NCBI RefSeq assembly: GCF_002009175.1
Contig: NZ_CP018047.1
Location: 2,170,001-2,234,000 of the forward strand
Reading direction: 5' to 3'
From: Streptomyces niveus
GTDB taxonomy: Bacteria; Actinomycetota; Actinomycetes; Streptomycetales; Streptomycetaceae
Length of the DNA stretch: 64,000 bases
Part shown: positions 47,971 through 61,619 of the stretch, piece after piece
Layout: each line of letters opens with the position of its first letter
How positions within the stretch are numbered: the stretch's first letter is position 1
Notes under the pieces: model-generated
Seen by the model: the letters and a program-made list of their open reading frames with translations, nothing else
Told to the model about the DNA's origin: nothing
Database searches by the model: none
Program-made: the position numbers and the translations under genes

Positions 47971-48435
47971 TCAGTTCCGGTGCGGCCACACCAGCAGGAC
48001 CGGGCACGGCGCGTGGTCCACCACGAAGCGGGACTCCGGGCCGAGGCTGTGCGGGCCGGGTCTGTCGGGGTCGCCGTCGCGTGCGCAGATCAGCAGGTCC
48101 GCGTCCGCCGCCGCGCGGACGACCTCCTCCTGTGGACGGCCGTGCCGGTCGAGCAGTTCACAGGGCCGGCCGAGGCGGTGCGCGGCCTCCTCAAGGAGGT
48201 CGGCGCCCGCCACGCCGGACAGCGCCTCCAGACGGCTGCCGGGGTCGCGCTCGGGCCCGTGCCCGCGGCCGAGAAGCCCCGCGTACGCGCGGTGCGCCTC
48301 GGCGGCGATCCGGTCGTCGCCCACGTGCAGCAGTACGACGTGGTCGTCCGGCGCCCTGTCCCGCGCGGCGTCGACACACGCGGGCCAGGTGGACGGACTG
48401 ATCCAGACGAGGGCGGTTGTCTTCACGTCACTCAC
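47971..48435 (-). CDS. universal-stress-protein-like protein
   Basis: The 154-residue protein has an alpha/beta Usp-like layout: TTALVWISPSTWPACVDAA at the start, HVVLLHVGDD, RPQEEVVRAAADADLLICAR, and the C-terminal GPESRFVVDHAPCPVLLVWP, which matches the G-x-S-R-x-V-x-x-x-A-x-C-P-V-L-L-V ending of Usp proteins. Its GTG start overlaps the stop of the transporter gene by 4 bp (GTGA), so the two are translationally coupled. A second in-frame GTG lies three codons in. Usp-type proteins bind nucleotides and can regulate membrane transporters. Confidence 0.82.
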   Translation of the reverse strand: MSDVKTTALVWISPSTWPACVDAARDRAPDDHVVLLHVGDDRIAAEAHRAYAGLLGRGHGPERDPGSRLEALSGVAGADLLEEAAHRLGRPCELLDRHGRPQEEVVRAAADADLLICARDGDPDRPGPHSLGPESRFVVDHAPCPVLLVWPHRN

Positions 48436-49679
48436 AACTGGAGCGTGCCCCACAGGGCAACGGTCGAAGCGAGCAGCGTCGCGGGAACGGTGAGCAGTCC
48501 GAGCCGGGTGAACTGCCCCAGCGACGGCGCGGAATCGTGTTCGTGCAGGACACGGCGCCACAGGAGGGTGGCGAGGGAACCGACGTACGTGAGGTTGGGG
48601 CCCAGATTCACCCCGATGAGCGCGGCGAGTACGGGGCCGGGCCCCGCGGGAGCGACCACGGGCAGCAGGGCGAGGATCGCGGGCAGATTGTTGATCAGGT
48701 TGGCCAGGAGCGCGGCGACGGCGGCGATCGCGAGCAGGGTGGTGAGGGAGTCCCCGTTCGGGAGGATCCGGTCGATTCCGGTGTCGAGGCCGTTGTCGAC
48801 GACGGCCTTGACGACGATGCCCAGCGCGAGCACGAAGAGGCAGAAGAGCGGGGACGCGGCGCGGAAGAGGGCGGGGACCGTGGTGCGCCGGCGTCGCAGC
48901 GCGCGGACGGCGAGAACGGCCGCACCGGCGATGGCCGCCCAGAGGGGTTCGATGCCGATGAGGGAGGTGACGGCGAACGCGACGAGTGTCAGGCCGAGTA
49001 CGACGAGCGTGAACGTCGGTACGGGGCGCGGCTCGGCCTCCTTGGGAGGGTGCGCCAGGACGGCCAGGTCGGCCGCGAAGAAGCGGCGCAGGACGACGTA
49101 CTCGACGGCGATCGCCGCGAGCCACGGGAGCGCCATGAGCAGGGCGAACCGGGTGAAGGACAGACCGCTGGCCGTGAACGCGAGGAGGTTGGTCAGATTG
49201 GAGACGGGGAGCAGCAGCGACGCGGAGTTGGCGAGGTGGGTGCAGGCGTAGACGTGCGGGCGGGGGTGGGCTCCGACCCGGCTCGCGGTCACGAAGATGA
49301 CGGGCGTGAGGAGGACGACGGTGGCGTCGAGGCTGAGTACGGCGGTGGTGACGGCGGCGACGCCGAAGACGCCGCCGAGCAGACGGCGCGGGTGCCCGCC
49401 GCAGAATCGGGCGACGATGTCGCCGGCGGCGTCGAACAGGCCGTCGTCGTCGCAGAGTTGGGCCAGGACGAGAATCGCCGCGAGGAAGCCGACGACGGGC
49501 AGGAGGGTGTGGGTCTGTTCCCACGCCTCGGCGGGCGAGACGGCGCCGAGTACGACGAGGAGCCCGGCGGCGGGGAGGGCGGCGACGGCCTCGGGCAGTC
49601 CCCTCGGCCGCGCGACGGCGAAGACGAGTACGCCGAGGAGGAGCCCGACGGACACGATCTCGGCGACGAGGCTGTTCAC
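48432..49679 (-). CDS. SLC13/ArsB-type ion transporter
   Basis: The 415-residue protein has about eleven membrane helices and the ArsB/CitMHS repeats: DATVVLLTPVIFVTASRVGA, HLANSASLLLPVSNLTNLLA and NLINNLPAILALLPVVA, with GVNLGPNLTYVGSLATLLWR near the end. Members export arsenite or take up di- and tricarboxylates. No arsR or arsC is nearby, so arsenite is not supported by context. The GTG start at 49679 begins at the first plausible membrane protein sequence; the Pro/Arg-rich frame upstream is not protein-like. It overlaps the Usp-like gene. Confidence 0.85.
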   Translation of the reverse strand: MNSLVAEIVSVGLLLGVLVFAVARPRGLPEAVAALPAAGLLVVLGAVSPAEAWEQTHTLLPVVGFLAAILVLAQLCDDDGLFDAAGDIVARFCGGHPRRLLGGVFGVAAVTTAVLSLDATVVLLTPVIFVTASRVGAHPRPHVYACTHLANSASLLLPVSNLTNLLAFTASGLSFTRFALLMALPWLAAIAVEYVVLRRFFAADLAVLAHPPKEAEPRPVPTFTLVVLGLTLVAFAVTSLIGIEPLWAAIAGAAVLAVRALRRRRTTVPALFRAASPLFCLFVLALGIVVKAVVDNGLDTGIDRILPNGDSLTTLLAIAAVAALLANLINNLPAILALLPVVAPAGPGPVLAALIGVNLGPNLTYVGSLATLLWRRVLHEHDSAPSLGQFTRLGLLTVPATLLASTVALWGTLQL

Positions 49680-50209
49680 GGGCGGCGCCGCGGCCTTTCT
49701 CGTGGTGCGGGCGGGTGGTTCGGACGGGGCGGTCGCGGGGCGCGACGCCCGCCCAAACCTACGGCGGGCGGGTCCGGCCCGCGACACCCCCGGCGGGGGG
49801 CGGAGGCGGGGTGCCTGGGGCTGGGGATCGTTGGCCCGGGCTGCGCGCCCACGGGCGGGAGTCGTCCTCAAACGCCGGACGGGCTGGGTGTGCCAGGACC
49901 GTTGGCACGGTTGCGCGACCACCGGCCGAGGTTGTCCACAGACGCCGGACGGGCTGGAGATGCAGCCCGCCCGGCTCCTCAAGGAGGGCGGGGGCGGGTG
50001 CATTGGCCGGGTTGCGCGGCACATGGCCGCGCTTGTCCTCAAACGCCGGACGGGCTGGGTGTGGCCACAGACGCCCTACGGGCTGGAGATGGAGCCCGCA
50101 ACGCCTCAGCGGCCAGGCATCTGGAGCCCAGGAGCATCGGTCAGTTACGCGGGGCACCTGACCGCGCTCGTTCACAGACGCCCTACGGGCTGGGGTGGGG
50201 CCACAGACG
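49680..50209. repeat. intergenic region with five copies of a 16-bp repeat
   Basis: No gene is supported between gatB and the transporter. A 16-mer ACGCCGGACGGGCTGG or its variant ACGCCCTACGGGCTGG occurs at 49872-49887, 49942-49957, 50043-50058, 50071-50086 and 50178-50193, all on the plus strand, usually after TCCTCAA or CCACAG. The sequence between contains GTTGCGCG-type similar words. Repeats of this type are widespread between Streptomyces genes and are probably transcription-end or mobile intergenic elements. Confidence 0.85.
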
Positions 50210-50239
50210 CCGGGCGGGCCGCATGTGCGGCCCGCCCGG
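50210..50239 (-). terminator. terminator after gatB
   Basis: CCGGGCGGGCCGCA (50210-50223) pairs exactly with TGCGGCCCGCCCGG (50226-50239). It lies 26 bp beyond the gatB stop and its outer part overlaps the last degenerate copy of the intergenic repeat. Confidence 0.75.
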
Positions 50240-50265
50240 GTCCAGGACCGATCAGTGGCCCCGTG

Positions 50266-51783
50266 TCAGCCCTGCGCGCCCAGGCGTTCCAGGATCAGTT
50301 CGCGGACCCGTGCCGCGTCCGCCTGGCCCCGGGTGGCCTTCATGACCGCTCCCACCAGGGCGCCCGCCGCCGCGACCTTGCCCGCGCGGATCTTGTCCGC
50401 GATCGCCGGGTTCGCCGCGATCGCCTCGTCCACCGCCGTGCCCAGCGCGCCCTCGTCGGAGACGACCTTCAGGCCGCGCTTCTCGACGACGGTGTCCGGG
50501 TCGCCCTCGCCCGCGAGGACGCCTTCCAGGACCTGCCGGGCCAGCTTGTCGTTCAGCTCGCCCGCCGTGACCAGTTCCGCCACCCGGGCGACCTGCGCCG
50601 GGGTGATCGGGAGCGCCGCGAGGTCCGTGGACGTCTCGTTGGCGCTGCGCGCCAGCTCGCCCATCCACCACTTGCGTGCCTGGTCGGCGGGGGCGCCGGC
50701 CTCGACCGTCGCGGTGATCAGCTCGACCGCGCCCGCGTTGAGCATCGACTGCATGTCGTGCTCCGAGACGCCCCACTCCTCACGCAGCCGCTTGCGGCGC
50801 AGCCGGGGCAGCTCCGGCAGCCCGCCGCGCAGCTCCTCCACCCACTCGCGCGGGGGCGCGACCGGGACGAGGTCGGGCTCGGGGAAGTACCGGTAGTCCT
50901 CCGCCTCCTCCTTCACACGGCCGGACGTCGTGGAACCGTCCTCCTCGTGGAAGTGGCGGGTCTCCTGGATGATCGTGCCGCCGCCGTCGAGCACCGCGGC
51001 GTGCCGCTGGATCTCGTAGCGCGCCGCCCGCTCCACACTGCGCAGCGAGTTGACGTTCTTCGTCTCGGAGCGCGTGCCGAACTTCTCCCTGCCGTGCGGG
51101 CGCAGCGACAGGTTGACGTCGCAGCGCATCTGGCCCTGTTCCATCCGGGCCTCGGAGACGTCCAGCGCCTTGATCAGCTCGCGCAGCTCCGCCACGTACG
51201 CCTTCGCGACCTCCGGCGCACGCGCCCCGGCGCCCTCGATCGGCTTGGTGACGATCTCGATGAGCGGGATGCCGGCGCGGTTGTAGTCCAGCAGGGAGTG
51301 GGACGCGCCCTGGATACGGCCGGTGGCGCCGCCGACGTGCAGCGACTTGCCGGTGTCCTCCTCCATGTGGGCGCGCTCGATCTCCACACGGAAGATCTCG
51401 CCGTCCTCCAGCTGGACGTCCAGATAGCCGTTGTAGGCGATCGGCTCGTCGTACTGGGAGGTCTGGAAGTTCTTCGGCATGTCCGGGTAGAAGTAGTTCT
51501 TCCGGGCGAACCGGCACCACTCGGCGATCTCGCAGTTCAGCGCGAGACCGATCTTGACGGCCGACTCCACGCCGATCGCGTTGACGACCGGGAGCGCCCC
51601 GGGCATGCCGAGACAGGTGGGACAGGTCTGCGAGTTGGGGTCGGCGCCCAGCTCGGTGGAGCAGCCGCAGAACATCTTCGTTCTGGTGCCGAGCTCGACA
51701 TGGACCTCCAGGCCCATGACGGGGTCGTACGTCGCGAGAGCGTCCTCGTACGGGACGAGCGACACGTGTTCAGTGACGGTCAC
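50266..51783 (-). CDS. gatB: aspartyl/glutamyl-tRNA amidotransferase subunit B
   Basis: GatB binds the mischarged tRNA and activates it with ATP for amidation to Gln- or Asn-tRNA. The 505-residue protein starts with the cradle domain ([20 protein letters not shown], with zinc-type Cys residues and [16 protein letters not shown]). The [22 protein letters not shown] block ([20 protein letters not shown]) and the C-terminal YqeY-like tail are present. It is the last gene of the gatC-gatA-small-gatB operon. Confidence 0.96.
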   Translation of the reverse strand: MTVTEHVSLVPYEDALATYDPVMGLEVHVELGTRTKMFCGCSTELGADPNSQTCPTCLGMPGALPVVNAIGVESAVKIGLALNCEIAEWCRFARKNYFYPDMPKNFQTSQYDEPIAYNGYLDVQLEDGEIFRVEIERAHMEEDTGKSLHVGGATGRIQGASHSLLDYNRAGIPLIEIVTKPIEGAGARAPEVAKAYVAELRELIKALDVSEARMEQGQMRCDVNLSLRPHGREKFGTRSETKNVNSLRSVERAARYEIQRHAAVLDGGGTIIQETRHFHEEDGSTTSGRVKEEAEDYRYFPEPDLVPVAPPREWVEELRGGLPELPRLRRKRLREEWGVSEHDMQSMLNAGAVELITATVEAGAPADQARKWWMGELARSANETSTDLAALPITPAQVARVAELVTAGELNDKLARQVLEGVLAGEGDPDTVVEKRGLKVVSDEGALGTAVDEAIAANPAIADKIRAGKVAAAGALVGAVMKATRGQADAARVRELILERLGAQG

Positions 51784-51808
51784 GGTGAAACTTTCCCTCT
51801 CTGCGGGC

Positions 51809-52042
51809 TCAGCCCAGCAGGACGTCGTCGTCGCCCAGCCGCTTCAGCTCGCGGTAGAGCAGAGCGATGCCGGTGACGATGGCGGCGGCGGAGACGGCGG
51901 CGTCGATCAGCCGCAGCGTGTCGTTGTCCTCGCGGGCCATCTTGGCCTGCTTGAAGACGCTGACGGCTCCGAAAGCGGTCGTGCCGATCGACAGGTACAT
52001 GCCGGACTTCGACTTCTTGAAGCTCTTGGCCTTCTTGGTCAT
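51809..52042 (-). CDS. small membrane protein between gatA and gatB, 77 residues
   Basis: The product begins [20 protein letters not shown] and has two hydrophobic stretches (about 14-32 and 48-68, [20 protein letters not shown]), so it is probably a small two-pass or hairpin membrane protein. A GTG at 52051 overlaps the gatA stop (GTGA) and would add three residues; either start gives translational coupling. The gene lies inside the gat operon, 25 bp before gatB. I recall an unknown protein at the same place in S. coelicolor. No function is known. Confidence 0.75.
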   Translation of the reverse strand: MTKKAKSFKKSKSGMYLSIGTTAFGAVSVFKQAKMAREDNDTLRLIDAAVSAAAIVTGIALLYRELKRLGDDDVLLG

Positions 52043-52047
52043 TGCGC

Positions 52048-53553
52048 TCACAGCGACGGTGCCTCCTCCAACAGCGGATGTCCCCAGCGTTCCACGAACG
52101 CCGCCTCGACCGCTGCGCCTACCCGGTAGAGACGGTCGTCCTTCATCGCGGGGGCGATGATCTGCAGCCCGACCGGCAGACCGTCCTCCGGCGCCAGTCC
52201 GCAGGGCAGCGACATGGCGGCGTTTCCGGCCAGGTTGGTCGGGATGGTGCACAGATCGGAAAGGTACATCGCCATCGGGTCGTCGGCGCGTTCACCGATC
52301 GCGAAGGCGGTGGTGGGCGTGGTCGGCGAGACGATCACGTCGACCTGCTCGAAGGCCTTCTCGAAGTCCCTGACGATGAGGGTGCGGACCTTCTGCGCTG
52401 AGCCGTAGTACGCGTCGTAGTAGCCGGAGCTGAGCGCGTACGTACCGAGCATGATGCGCCGCTTGACCTCGTCGCCGAAGCCCGCCTCACGGGTGAGGGC
52501 GGTGACGTCCTCGGCCGAACGGGTGCCGTCGTCGCCGACCCGCATGCCGTAGCGCATGGCGTCGAAGCGCGCGAGGTTGGAGGAGCACTCGGAGGGCGCG
52601 ATCAGGTAGTACGCCGAGAGGCCGAGGTCGAAGGACGGGCAGTCCAGCTCGACCACTTCCGCGCCGAGCTCCTTGAGGAGGTCGACGGACTCGGCGAAGC
52701 GCTGCATGACGCCGGCCTGGTAGTGCTCGCCGGAGAACTGCCGGACGACGCCGACGCGCATACCGGCGACGGTGCCGTTGCGGGCGGCCTCGACGACCGG
52801 GGGCACGGGGGCGTCGATGGAGGTCGAGTCGAGCGGGTCGTGCCCGCCGATGACCTCGTGGAGAAGGGCCGCGTCCAGGACCGTACGGGCGCACGGGCCG
52901 CCCTGGTCGAGCGAGGACGAGAAGGCGACCATGCCGTAGCGCGAGACGCCGCCGTAGGTGGGCTTGACGCCGACCGTGCCGGTGACGGACGCGGGCTGGC
53001 GGATCGAGCCGCCGGTGTCCGTGCCGATGGCGAGCGGCGCCTCGTACGCGGCGAGGGAGGCCGACGAGCCGCCGCCGGAGCCGCCGGGGATACGGGTGAG
53101 GTCCCAGGGGTTGCCCGTGGGGCCGTACGCGCTGTTCTCCGTGGAGGACCCCATGGCGAACTCGTCCATGTTGGTCTTGCCGAGGATGACGACGCCGGCG
53201 TCCTTGAGGCGCCGGGTGACCGTCGCGTCGTACGGCGGGATCCAGCCTTCGAGGATCTTGGAGCCGACGGTGGTGGGGATGCCCTCGGTGGTGAAGATGT
53301 CCTTCAGCGCGAGGGGGACGCCGGCGAGCGGGCCGAGCTTCTCGCCCCGGGCCCGCTGCTCGTCCACGGCGCGGGCCTGCGCGAGGGCGCCGTCACGGTC
53401 GACGTGCAGGAAGGCGTGGACCTTCTCGTCGACGGCCTCGATACGGGCGAGGTGGGCCTCGGTGACCTCGACGGCCGTCAGTTCGCCGGAGGCGACCTTC
53501 TCGGCGATCTCGGCGGCGGTGAGCCGGATGATGTCGGTCTTGATGTCCGTCAT
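52048..53553 (-). CDS. gatA: glutamyl-tRNA(Gln) amidotransferase subunit A
   Basis: GatA hydrolyses glutamine and passes ammonia to GatB. The 501-residue amidase-signature enzyme has the Ser-cisSer-Lys triad: Lys in [14 protein letters not shown], and the serines in [11 protein letters not shown] and [12 protein letters not shown]. Length and these motifs are standard for GatA rather than other amidases. It lies 5 bp downstream of gatC and overlaps the GTG that may start the small membrane protein. Confidence 0.97.
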   Translation of the reverse strand: MTDIKTDIIRLTAAEIAEKVASGELTAVEVTEAHLARIEAVDEKVHAFLHVDRDGALAQARAVDEQRARGEKLGPLAGVPLALKDIFTTEGIPTTVGSKILEGWIPPYDATVTRRLKDAGVVILGKTNMDEFAMGSSTENSAYGPTGNPWDLTRIPGGSGGGSSASLAAYEAPLAIGTDTGGSIRQPASVTGTVGVKPTYGGVSRYGMVAFSSSLDQGGPCARTVLDAALLHEVIGGHDPLDSTSIDAPVPPVVEAARNGTVAGMRVGVVRQFSGEHYQAGVMQRFAESVDLLKELGAEVVELDCPSFDLGLSAYYLIAPSECSSNLARFDAMRYGMRVGDDGTRSAEDVTALTREAGFGDEVKRRIMLGTYALSSGYYDAYYGSAQKVRTLIVRDFEKAFEQVDVIVSPTTPTTAFAIGERADDPMAMYLSDLCTIPTNLAGNAAMSLPCGLAPEDGLPVGLQIIAPAMKDDRLYRVGAAVEAAFVERWGHPLLEEAPSL

Positions 53554-53558
53554 GGCTG

Positions 53559-53855
53559 TTAGTCCTCCCCCAGGATCTGCGGCACCTTGAAACGCTGCTG
53601 TTCCTGGGCCGGGGCGCCGGAGAGCGCCTGCTCGGGGGTGAGCGACGGGCGTACCTCGTCCGCGCGCATGACGTTGGTCAGCGGCAGCGGGTGCGAGGTC
53701 GGCGGAACGTCTTGGTCGGCGACCTCGGATACGCGGGCGACCGCGCCGATGATGTCGTCGAGCTGACCGGCGAAGTGATCGAGCTCTTCGCCCTTCAGCT
53801 CCAGACGCGCCAGCCGTGCGAGGTGGGCGACCTCCTCGCGCGTGATGCCAGGCAT
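53559..53855 (-). CDS. gatC: glutamyl-tRNA(Gln) amidotransferase subunit C
   Basis: GatC is the small stabilising subunit that wraps GatA and GatB. The 98-residue protein starts [20 protein letters not shown] and contains [25 protein letters not shown], then the typical FKVPQILGE end. The start at 53855 follows family practice; an in-frame extension upstream lacks conserved sequence. It heads the gat operon, transcribed on the minus strand. Confidence 0.95.
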   Translation of the reverse strand: MPGITREEVAHLARLARLELKGEELDHFAGQLDDIIGAVARVSEVADQDVPPTSHPLPLTNVMRADEVRPSLTPEQALSGAPAQEQQRFKVPQILGED

Positions 53856-54008
53856 GCAGCGATCCTCTGGGTGAGTGTCGGGATTTTGACCCAATCCTAT
53901 GGGGCGCGGCACCGTGCCCACGAAACGGTTTCCCGCATCCGGGATCCGGCTCCGGCCCGGGTCCCGATCCCGGCCCGCGGCACGGCGCCCGCGTGGACTG
54001 CCGGGTGG

Positions 54009-56135
54009 CTACTGGACCACGCGGCTGGACGGGCCCGAGGCGTCGCTGCGCGGGGGCTCCAGGGCCGGTGCGGGCGGCGGGCGGTGCCAGCCCGTCTCGC
54101 CGCGGGCGAGCAGCCAGGACGTCGCCTCGTGCGGAGGCATGGCGGCGGCCACGAGCCAGCCCTGGACCGCGTCGCAGCTCAAGTCGCGCAGGCGCTCCCA
54201 GGTCTCGTCGTCCTCGACGCCCTCGGCGACGACCACCAGGCCCAGCGAGTGGGCGAGATCGATGGTGCAGCGGACGATCTCCGCGTCCTCGGTGTCGATG
54301 GCGAGGCGGGCCACGAACGAGCGGTCGATCTTCAGCTCGCTCACCGGCAGACGGCGCAGATGGACCAGCGACGAGTAGCCGGTGCCGAAGTCGTCGAGGG
54401 ACATCTTCACGCCGTGGCCCGTCAGGCCCGCCAGGGTGTCGGCGGCGCGCTGCGGGTCCTCCAGCAGGACGTGCTCGGTTATCTCCAGCTGGAGCGCGCC
54501 AGCCGGGACGCCGTGCCGGGCGAGCCGCGCGGCGACCGCGCCGGCGAAGCCCGGGGTGTGAACATCACGTGGCGAGACGTTGACGGCCACGGGGACGAAC
54601 AGCCCCTGGGACCGCCAGCGGGCGACCTGGCCGAGGGCCGATTCCAGTACGTACTCGGTGAGATACGGCATCAGACCCGAGGACTCGGCAATCGCGATGA
54701 ACTCGTCCGGGGGCACCCTCCCCCGGTCCGGATGCACCCACCGTACGAGCGCCTCCAGACCGACGACCTGGCCGTCGAAGCGGACCTTGGGCTGGTAGTG
54801 GAGCTCCACGTCGCCCGCGTCGAGCGCGCGCCGCAGATCGCCCAACAGGCCGAGCCGGTCGGGGGTGTTGGAGTCGCGCTTGGACTCGTACACCTCCACG
54901 CCCGTACGGTCCCGCTTGGCCTGGTACATCGCGACGTCGGCCCGCTGGAGCAGCCCTTCGGCGTCCACCGCGTGCTCGGGGTAGACCGCGACGCCGGCGC
55001 TCGCCTCCAGGACGAGCGTCAGCCCGTCCAGATCGAGAGGCGAGGACAGCTCCGCCGCGAGATGGCGGGCCACGCGCTGCGCGCTGGTCGTGGAGTCGAC
55101 CAGCGGCAGCAGTACGGCGAACTCGTCGCCACCGAGCCGCGCGGCCTCCGCCCCGCGCGGCAGGGCCAGCTTGAGCCGGTCCGCTATCTGCAACAGCAGT
55201 CTGTCGCCCGCGAGATGGCCGAGCGTGTCGTTGACCGAGCGGAACCGGTCGAGGTCGATCAGGACCAGCGCGGAGCGTGCGCCGAGGTTCTTGGCCTCCT
55301 CCAGCGCCGTCCATGTCCGCTCGAGGAGCCACTGCCGGTTGGGCAGCCCGGTCAGGGGGTCGCGCAGCTGCTCCTCGGCGCGCGCCCTGGCGATCCAGAG
55401 CGTGGAGTCGAGGGCGATCAGCGGGACGGCGAACAGCGGCAGCACCACCGGCCGGGACACGGCGACCACACAGATCAGCGGGGTGATCCCGAGCAGCGCG
55501 ACGGCGAGCAGGCCCTGCCGCAGGAGTGCCGTGCGGGCCACGGTCGGCAGGCCGCCGCCCTGCGGGGTCCGCGAGTACCACAGGAGCAGCCGGGTCACCA
55601 GCAGATACGCCCCGGCCGCCAGGACGATTTCGGGAACGGTGCCGATCCCCCAGTGGAGGGGCTGCCACGGCTCCGCGACCGTCGGTACGTCGCCGAAGGC
55701 GAGCAGGACCAGCGCCGCGGCCCCGATTCCGAGGATGTCCGCGGCGCCGTGCAGCGCACCCTGCCGCCAGCGGTGTCTGCGGGCGGTGCCGACCAACACC
55801 ACGACCGCGAGGCTGACGAGTCCGGCGGCCACCCAGCCGTACAGGAGCAGCACTCCGAGGGTGAGGGCGGCGCCGGAGCCCGTGCCGCCCCACCAGCGGT
55901 CGCGGCCGAGCGCGACGAGATGACCGACCACGATGCAGGTGAGCACGGCGAGCGACCAGCCCGTGGTGCCGCCCGGGAAGAGCGCGTCGCCGTCCCGAAG
56001 GTCGAGGGAGATTCCCAGCGCCAGCACGGCGGCGGCGAGTCCCACCACGACGAGGGGCACTCTGGCCGACATGCCTCCAAGTCCCGCGAATCCACGCGGG
56101 CGTGAGACCGGGGCGGCGCTCTCGGTCGGTTTCAT
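54009..56135 (-). CDS. rmdB: membrane GGDEF-EAL protein, RmdB-like c-di-GMP phosphodiesterase
   Basis: The 708-residue protein has eight or so N-terminal membrane helices (25-245), a GGDEF domain (RLGGDEF, 333-339) and an EAL domain. The EAL catalytic set is complete: E461 in GLEALVRW, Asn in VNVSP, Glu in LEITEH, DDFGTGY, Lys in LKIDRS, Glu in VAEGVE and Gln in VQGW. The RxxD I-site is absent. This fits a working phosphodiesterase. The location next to ligA and gatCAB matches RmdB of S. coelicolor (SCO5495, from memory). GAGAGGGA lies 5 bp before the ATG at 56135. Confidence 0.88.
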   Translation of the reverse strand: MKPTESAAPVSRPRGFAGLGGMSARVPLVVVGLAAAVLALGISLDLRDGDALFPGGTTGWSLAVLTCIVVGHLVALGRDRWWGGTGSGAALTLGVLLLYGWVAAGLVSLAVVVLVGTARRHRWRQGALHGAADILGIGAAALVLLAFGDVPTVAEPWQPLHWGIGTVPEIVLAAGAYLLVTRLLLWYSRTPQGGGLPTVARTALLRQGLLAVALLGITPLICVVAVSRPVVLPLFAVPLIALDSTLWIARARAEEQLRDPLTGLPNRQWLLERTWTALEEAKNLGARSALVLIDLDRFRSVNDTLGHLAGDRLLLQIADRLKLALPRGAEAARLGGDEFAVLLPLVDSTTSAQRVARHLAAELSSPLDLDGLTLVLEASAGVAVYPEHAVDAEGLLQRADVAMYQAKRDRTGVEVYESKRDSNTPDRLGLLGDLRRALDAGDVELHYQPKVRFDGQVVGLEALVRWVHPDRGRVPPDEFIAIAESSGLMPYLTEYVLESALGQVARWRSQGLFVPVAVNVSPRDVHTPGFAGAVAARLARHGVPAGALQLEITEHVLLEDPQRAADTLAGLTGHGVKMSLDDFGTGYSSLVHLRRLPVSELKIDRSFVARLAIDTEDAEIVRCTIDLAHSLGLVVVAEGVEDDETWERLRDLSCDAVQGWLVAAAMPPHEATSWLLARGETGWHRPPPAPALEPPRSDASGPSSRVVQ

Positions 56136-56370
56136 TCCCGTCCCTCTCACAGCCGGCAGTGCCGTTACCACGCGATGGCACGTTGTCATGCCACCACGGC
56201 TGATTTCCCACACGCAGCCGTGCACGACAGGCGTACCCCTCAACAGTAGGCCGCGAACGGCGTCGGCGGGCAGCGCTCTACCGCTGTTGCCCGAATGCAA
56301 CCCGCCCTTCCGTATCCATCTGGTATGCGTCCGAACGGGTGACCTACGAGGGCTTGTTGTGCCCGTTCGG

Positions 56371-59745
<3,375 letters not shown>

Positions 59746-59749
<4 letters not shown>

Positions 59750-60435
59750 CGTCCCGGCCGCACCGTCAGGTCGTTGATCTCCGCGTCGCGCGGCAGGTCC
59801 AGGGCCGTGAGGATCGTCGTCGCGACCGACTCCGGGTCGATCCAGCGGGAGGCGTCGTACTCCTTGCCCTCCTGCCCGTGCACCTTGACCTGCATGGGCG
59901 TGGCCGTACGGCCCGGATAGACCGAGGCGACGCGGACGCCGTTCGGCCGCTCCTCCTGACGGAGGGCGTCGGCGAGCGCCTTCAGGCCGTGCTTGGAGGC
60001 GCCGTACGCGGCCCACCCGGCGTGGGCGGTCAGACCGGCGCCCGAGTTCACGAAGATCACCTGGCCCTGCGAGGCGCGCAGTTGGGGCAGGAAGAGCCGG
60101 GTCAGCTCGGCGGGCGCGACGAGGTTCACGTTCAGCTGGCTCGTCCACGCCTTGGGGGTCAGCTCGCCGACCGGGCCGAGGTCGACGATGCCCGCGATGT
60201 GCAGGAGCGAGTCCAGCCGGTCGGGCAGCGTCTGGTGCGACAGCGCCCAGGAGAGCCGCTCGGGGTTCGTGAGGTCGCCGACGAGCACACCGGCGCCGGG
60301 GTGGGCCGCGGCGAGCTCCTTGCCCCGGCCGGCGTCGCGGGCGAAGAGCAGCAGGTCGTCGCCGCGCTCGTGCAGCCGACGCGCGACGGCGGCGCCGATG
60401 CCGGAGCCCGCGCCGGTGATCAGATGGGTAGCCAT
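59746..60435 (-). CDS. SDR-family oxidoreductase
   Basis: The 229-residue classical short-chain dehydrogenase has TGAGSGIG at the N-terminus, HIAGIV in place of NNAG, Ser in FVNSGAG and the catalytic YxxxK in AAYGASKHG. Cofactor preference and substrate are not predictable. It overlaps the MetE-like gene and is first in the SDR - MetE-like - ligA run. Its ATG at 60435 begins MATHLITGAGSG. Confidence 0.92.
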
Positions 60436-60542
60436 GGGGTCATGTTCGCATCACCTCGTGGCGCGGTCGTACGGTCCCGCCCCCGTCCCGCCGGGGCCCC
60501 CCTCGCGTCGCCCGTGGCGGCCCCGTCGCGGCGCCGAAGCCG

Positions 60543-61082
60543 TCAGCGCACGCCGACGGACTCCTCCAAGTAGGCGAGGGCGCCCACCGCCTCCTCCGCG
60601 AAGAAGACCAGCTCGGTCAGCGGCAGGGGGAGGAAGCCCTCGCGGTCCATACGGACGAACTGCTCCTTGAGTCCGTCGTAGAAGCCCGCCGTGTTGAGCA
60701 GCACCACGGGCTTGTCGTGCATGCCGTGCTTCTTCAGTTCGAGGATCTCGGTCGCCTCGTCCAGCGTGCCCGTGCCGCCGACCATGATCACGACGGCGTC
60801 CGACTTCGCGAGGAGCAGGGCCTTGCGCTCGGCGAGATCCTTGGCGATCACCATCTCGTCGGCCCGCTCCCGTACCGAGGCGCCCAGGAAGCCGACGGAG
60901 ACGCCGACGAGCCGCCCGCCGGCCTCCTCCACCCCGTCGGCGACGACCTTCATCAGGCCGACGTCCGAACCGCCCCAGACGAGCGTGTGACCACCCTTGC
61001 CGAGGAGTTCGGCGAATTCCCGGGCGGGGCGGGTGTAGCGCTCGTCGAGGTCGGCGGCGGAGAGGAAGACACAGATATTCAT
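60543..61082 (-). CDS. LOG-family (TIGR00730-type) Rossmann protein
   Basis: The 179-residue protein resembles LONELY GUY phosphoribohydrolases, which release cytokinin bases from nucleoside monophosphates, and related lysine-decarboxylase-motif proteins. It starts MNICVFLSAAD and has GGSDVGLM, then the active-site region MVGGTGTLDEATEIL, where the family usually has PGGxGTxxE; the Pro is Val here while the Glu is kept. The nearest strong ribosome-binding sequence (AAGGAGGT) is about 20 bp before the ATG, farther than normal. No neighbour suggests a pathway. Confidence 0.88.
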   Translation of the reverse strand: MNICVFLSAADLDERYTRPAREFAELLGKGGHTLVWGGSDVGLMKVVADGVEEAGGRLVGVSVGFLGASVRERADEMVIAKDLAERKALLLAKSDAVVIMVGGTGTLDEATEILELKKHGMHDKPVVLLNTAGFYDGLKEQFVRMDREGFLPLPLTELVFFAEEAVGALAYLEESVGVR

Positions 61083-61207
61083 GGATCCACGGTATCCGGG
61101 TGACCTCCTTGGGAAGAGGGCGTGCCCGGCCGTTGCTGACGGTAGAAGGGACCAGCGTCATACCGGCCTCAACAGAGGGACCGAGTTCACCGAAGGAGCG
61201 GATCGCC

Positions 61208-61537
61208 ATGGCCAGGGGCCACACCATCACCGTCGAGCAGGGCACGGAGCACGTACGGGTGGTACGCGACGGGCAGGTCGTCGCGGACAGCCGCCGCCCG
61301 CTGCTGCTGCACGAGACCGGGCTGCCCGTCCGTTACTACCTGCCGCCGGAGGACGTCCGTACGGAGCTGCTGAGCCCGTCGGACACCACGACCCACTGCC
61401 CGTTCAAGGGCGACGCCTCCTACTGGTCGCTGCCCGACGCGCCCGACCTGGTCTGGGCGTATCCCGAGCCGAAGGACGAAGTGGCGGAGATCAAGGACCA
61501 CTTCTGCTTCTACGAGACAGAGGTCGTCGCAAGCTGA
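61208..61537 (+). CDS. DUF427 protein
   Basis: This 109-residue protein begins MARGHTITVEQGTEHVRVVR and shows the DUF427 pattern: LLLHETGLPVRYYLPPEDVR, HCPFKGDASYWS and the C-terminal KDHFCFYETEV. The family has a small beta-fold of unknown function. AAGGAG precedes the ATG by about 9 bp. It diverges from the LOG-family gene over 125 bp. Confidence 0.93.
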   Translation: MARGHTITVEQGTEHVRVVRDGQVVADSRRPLLLHETGLPVRYYLPPEDVRTELLSPSDTTTHCPFKGDASYWSLPDAPDLVWAYPEPKDEVAEIKDHFCFYETEVVAS

Positions 61538-61619
61538 GTGGCGGGCAAGGACCGACGGGAAAAAAACTTCTCCGATTTCCGCTCGCCCGCGATGAGTTCC
61601 GCCGAGCACGCCGGTCCAT

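Noticed and set aside
48432..49679. Arsenic resistance operon
   Set aside because: The transporter has ArsB-type repeats, but no arsR, arsC or acr3 partner is present, so the context does not support arsenic.
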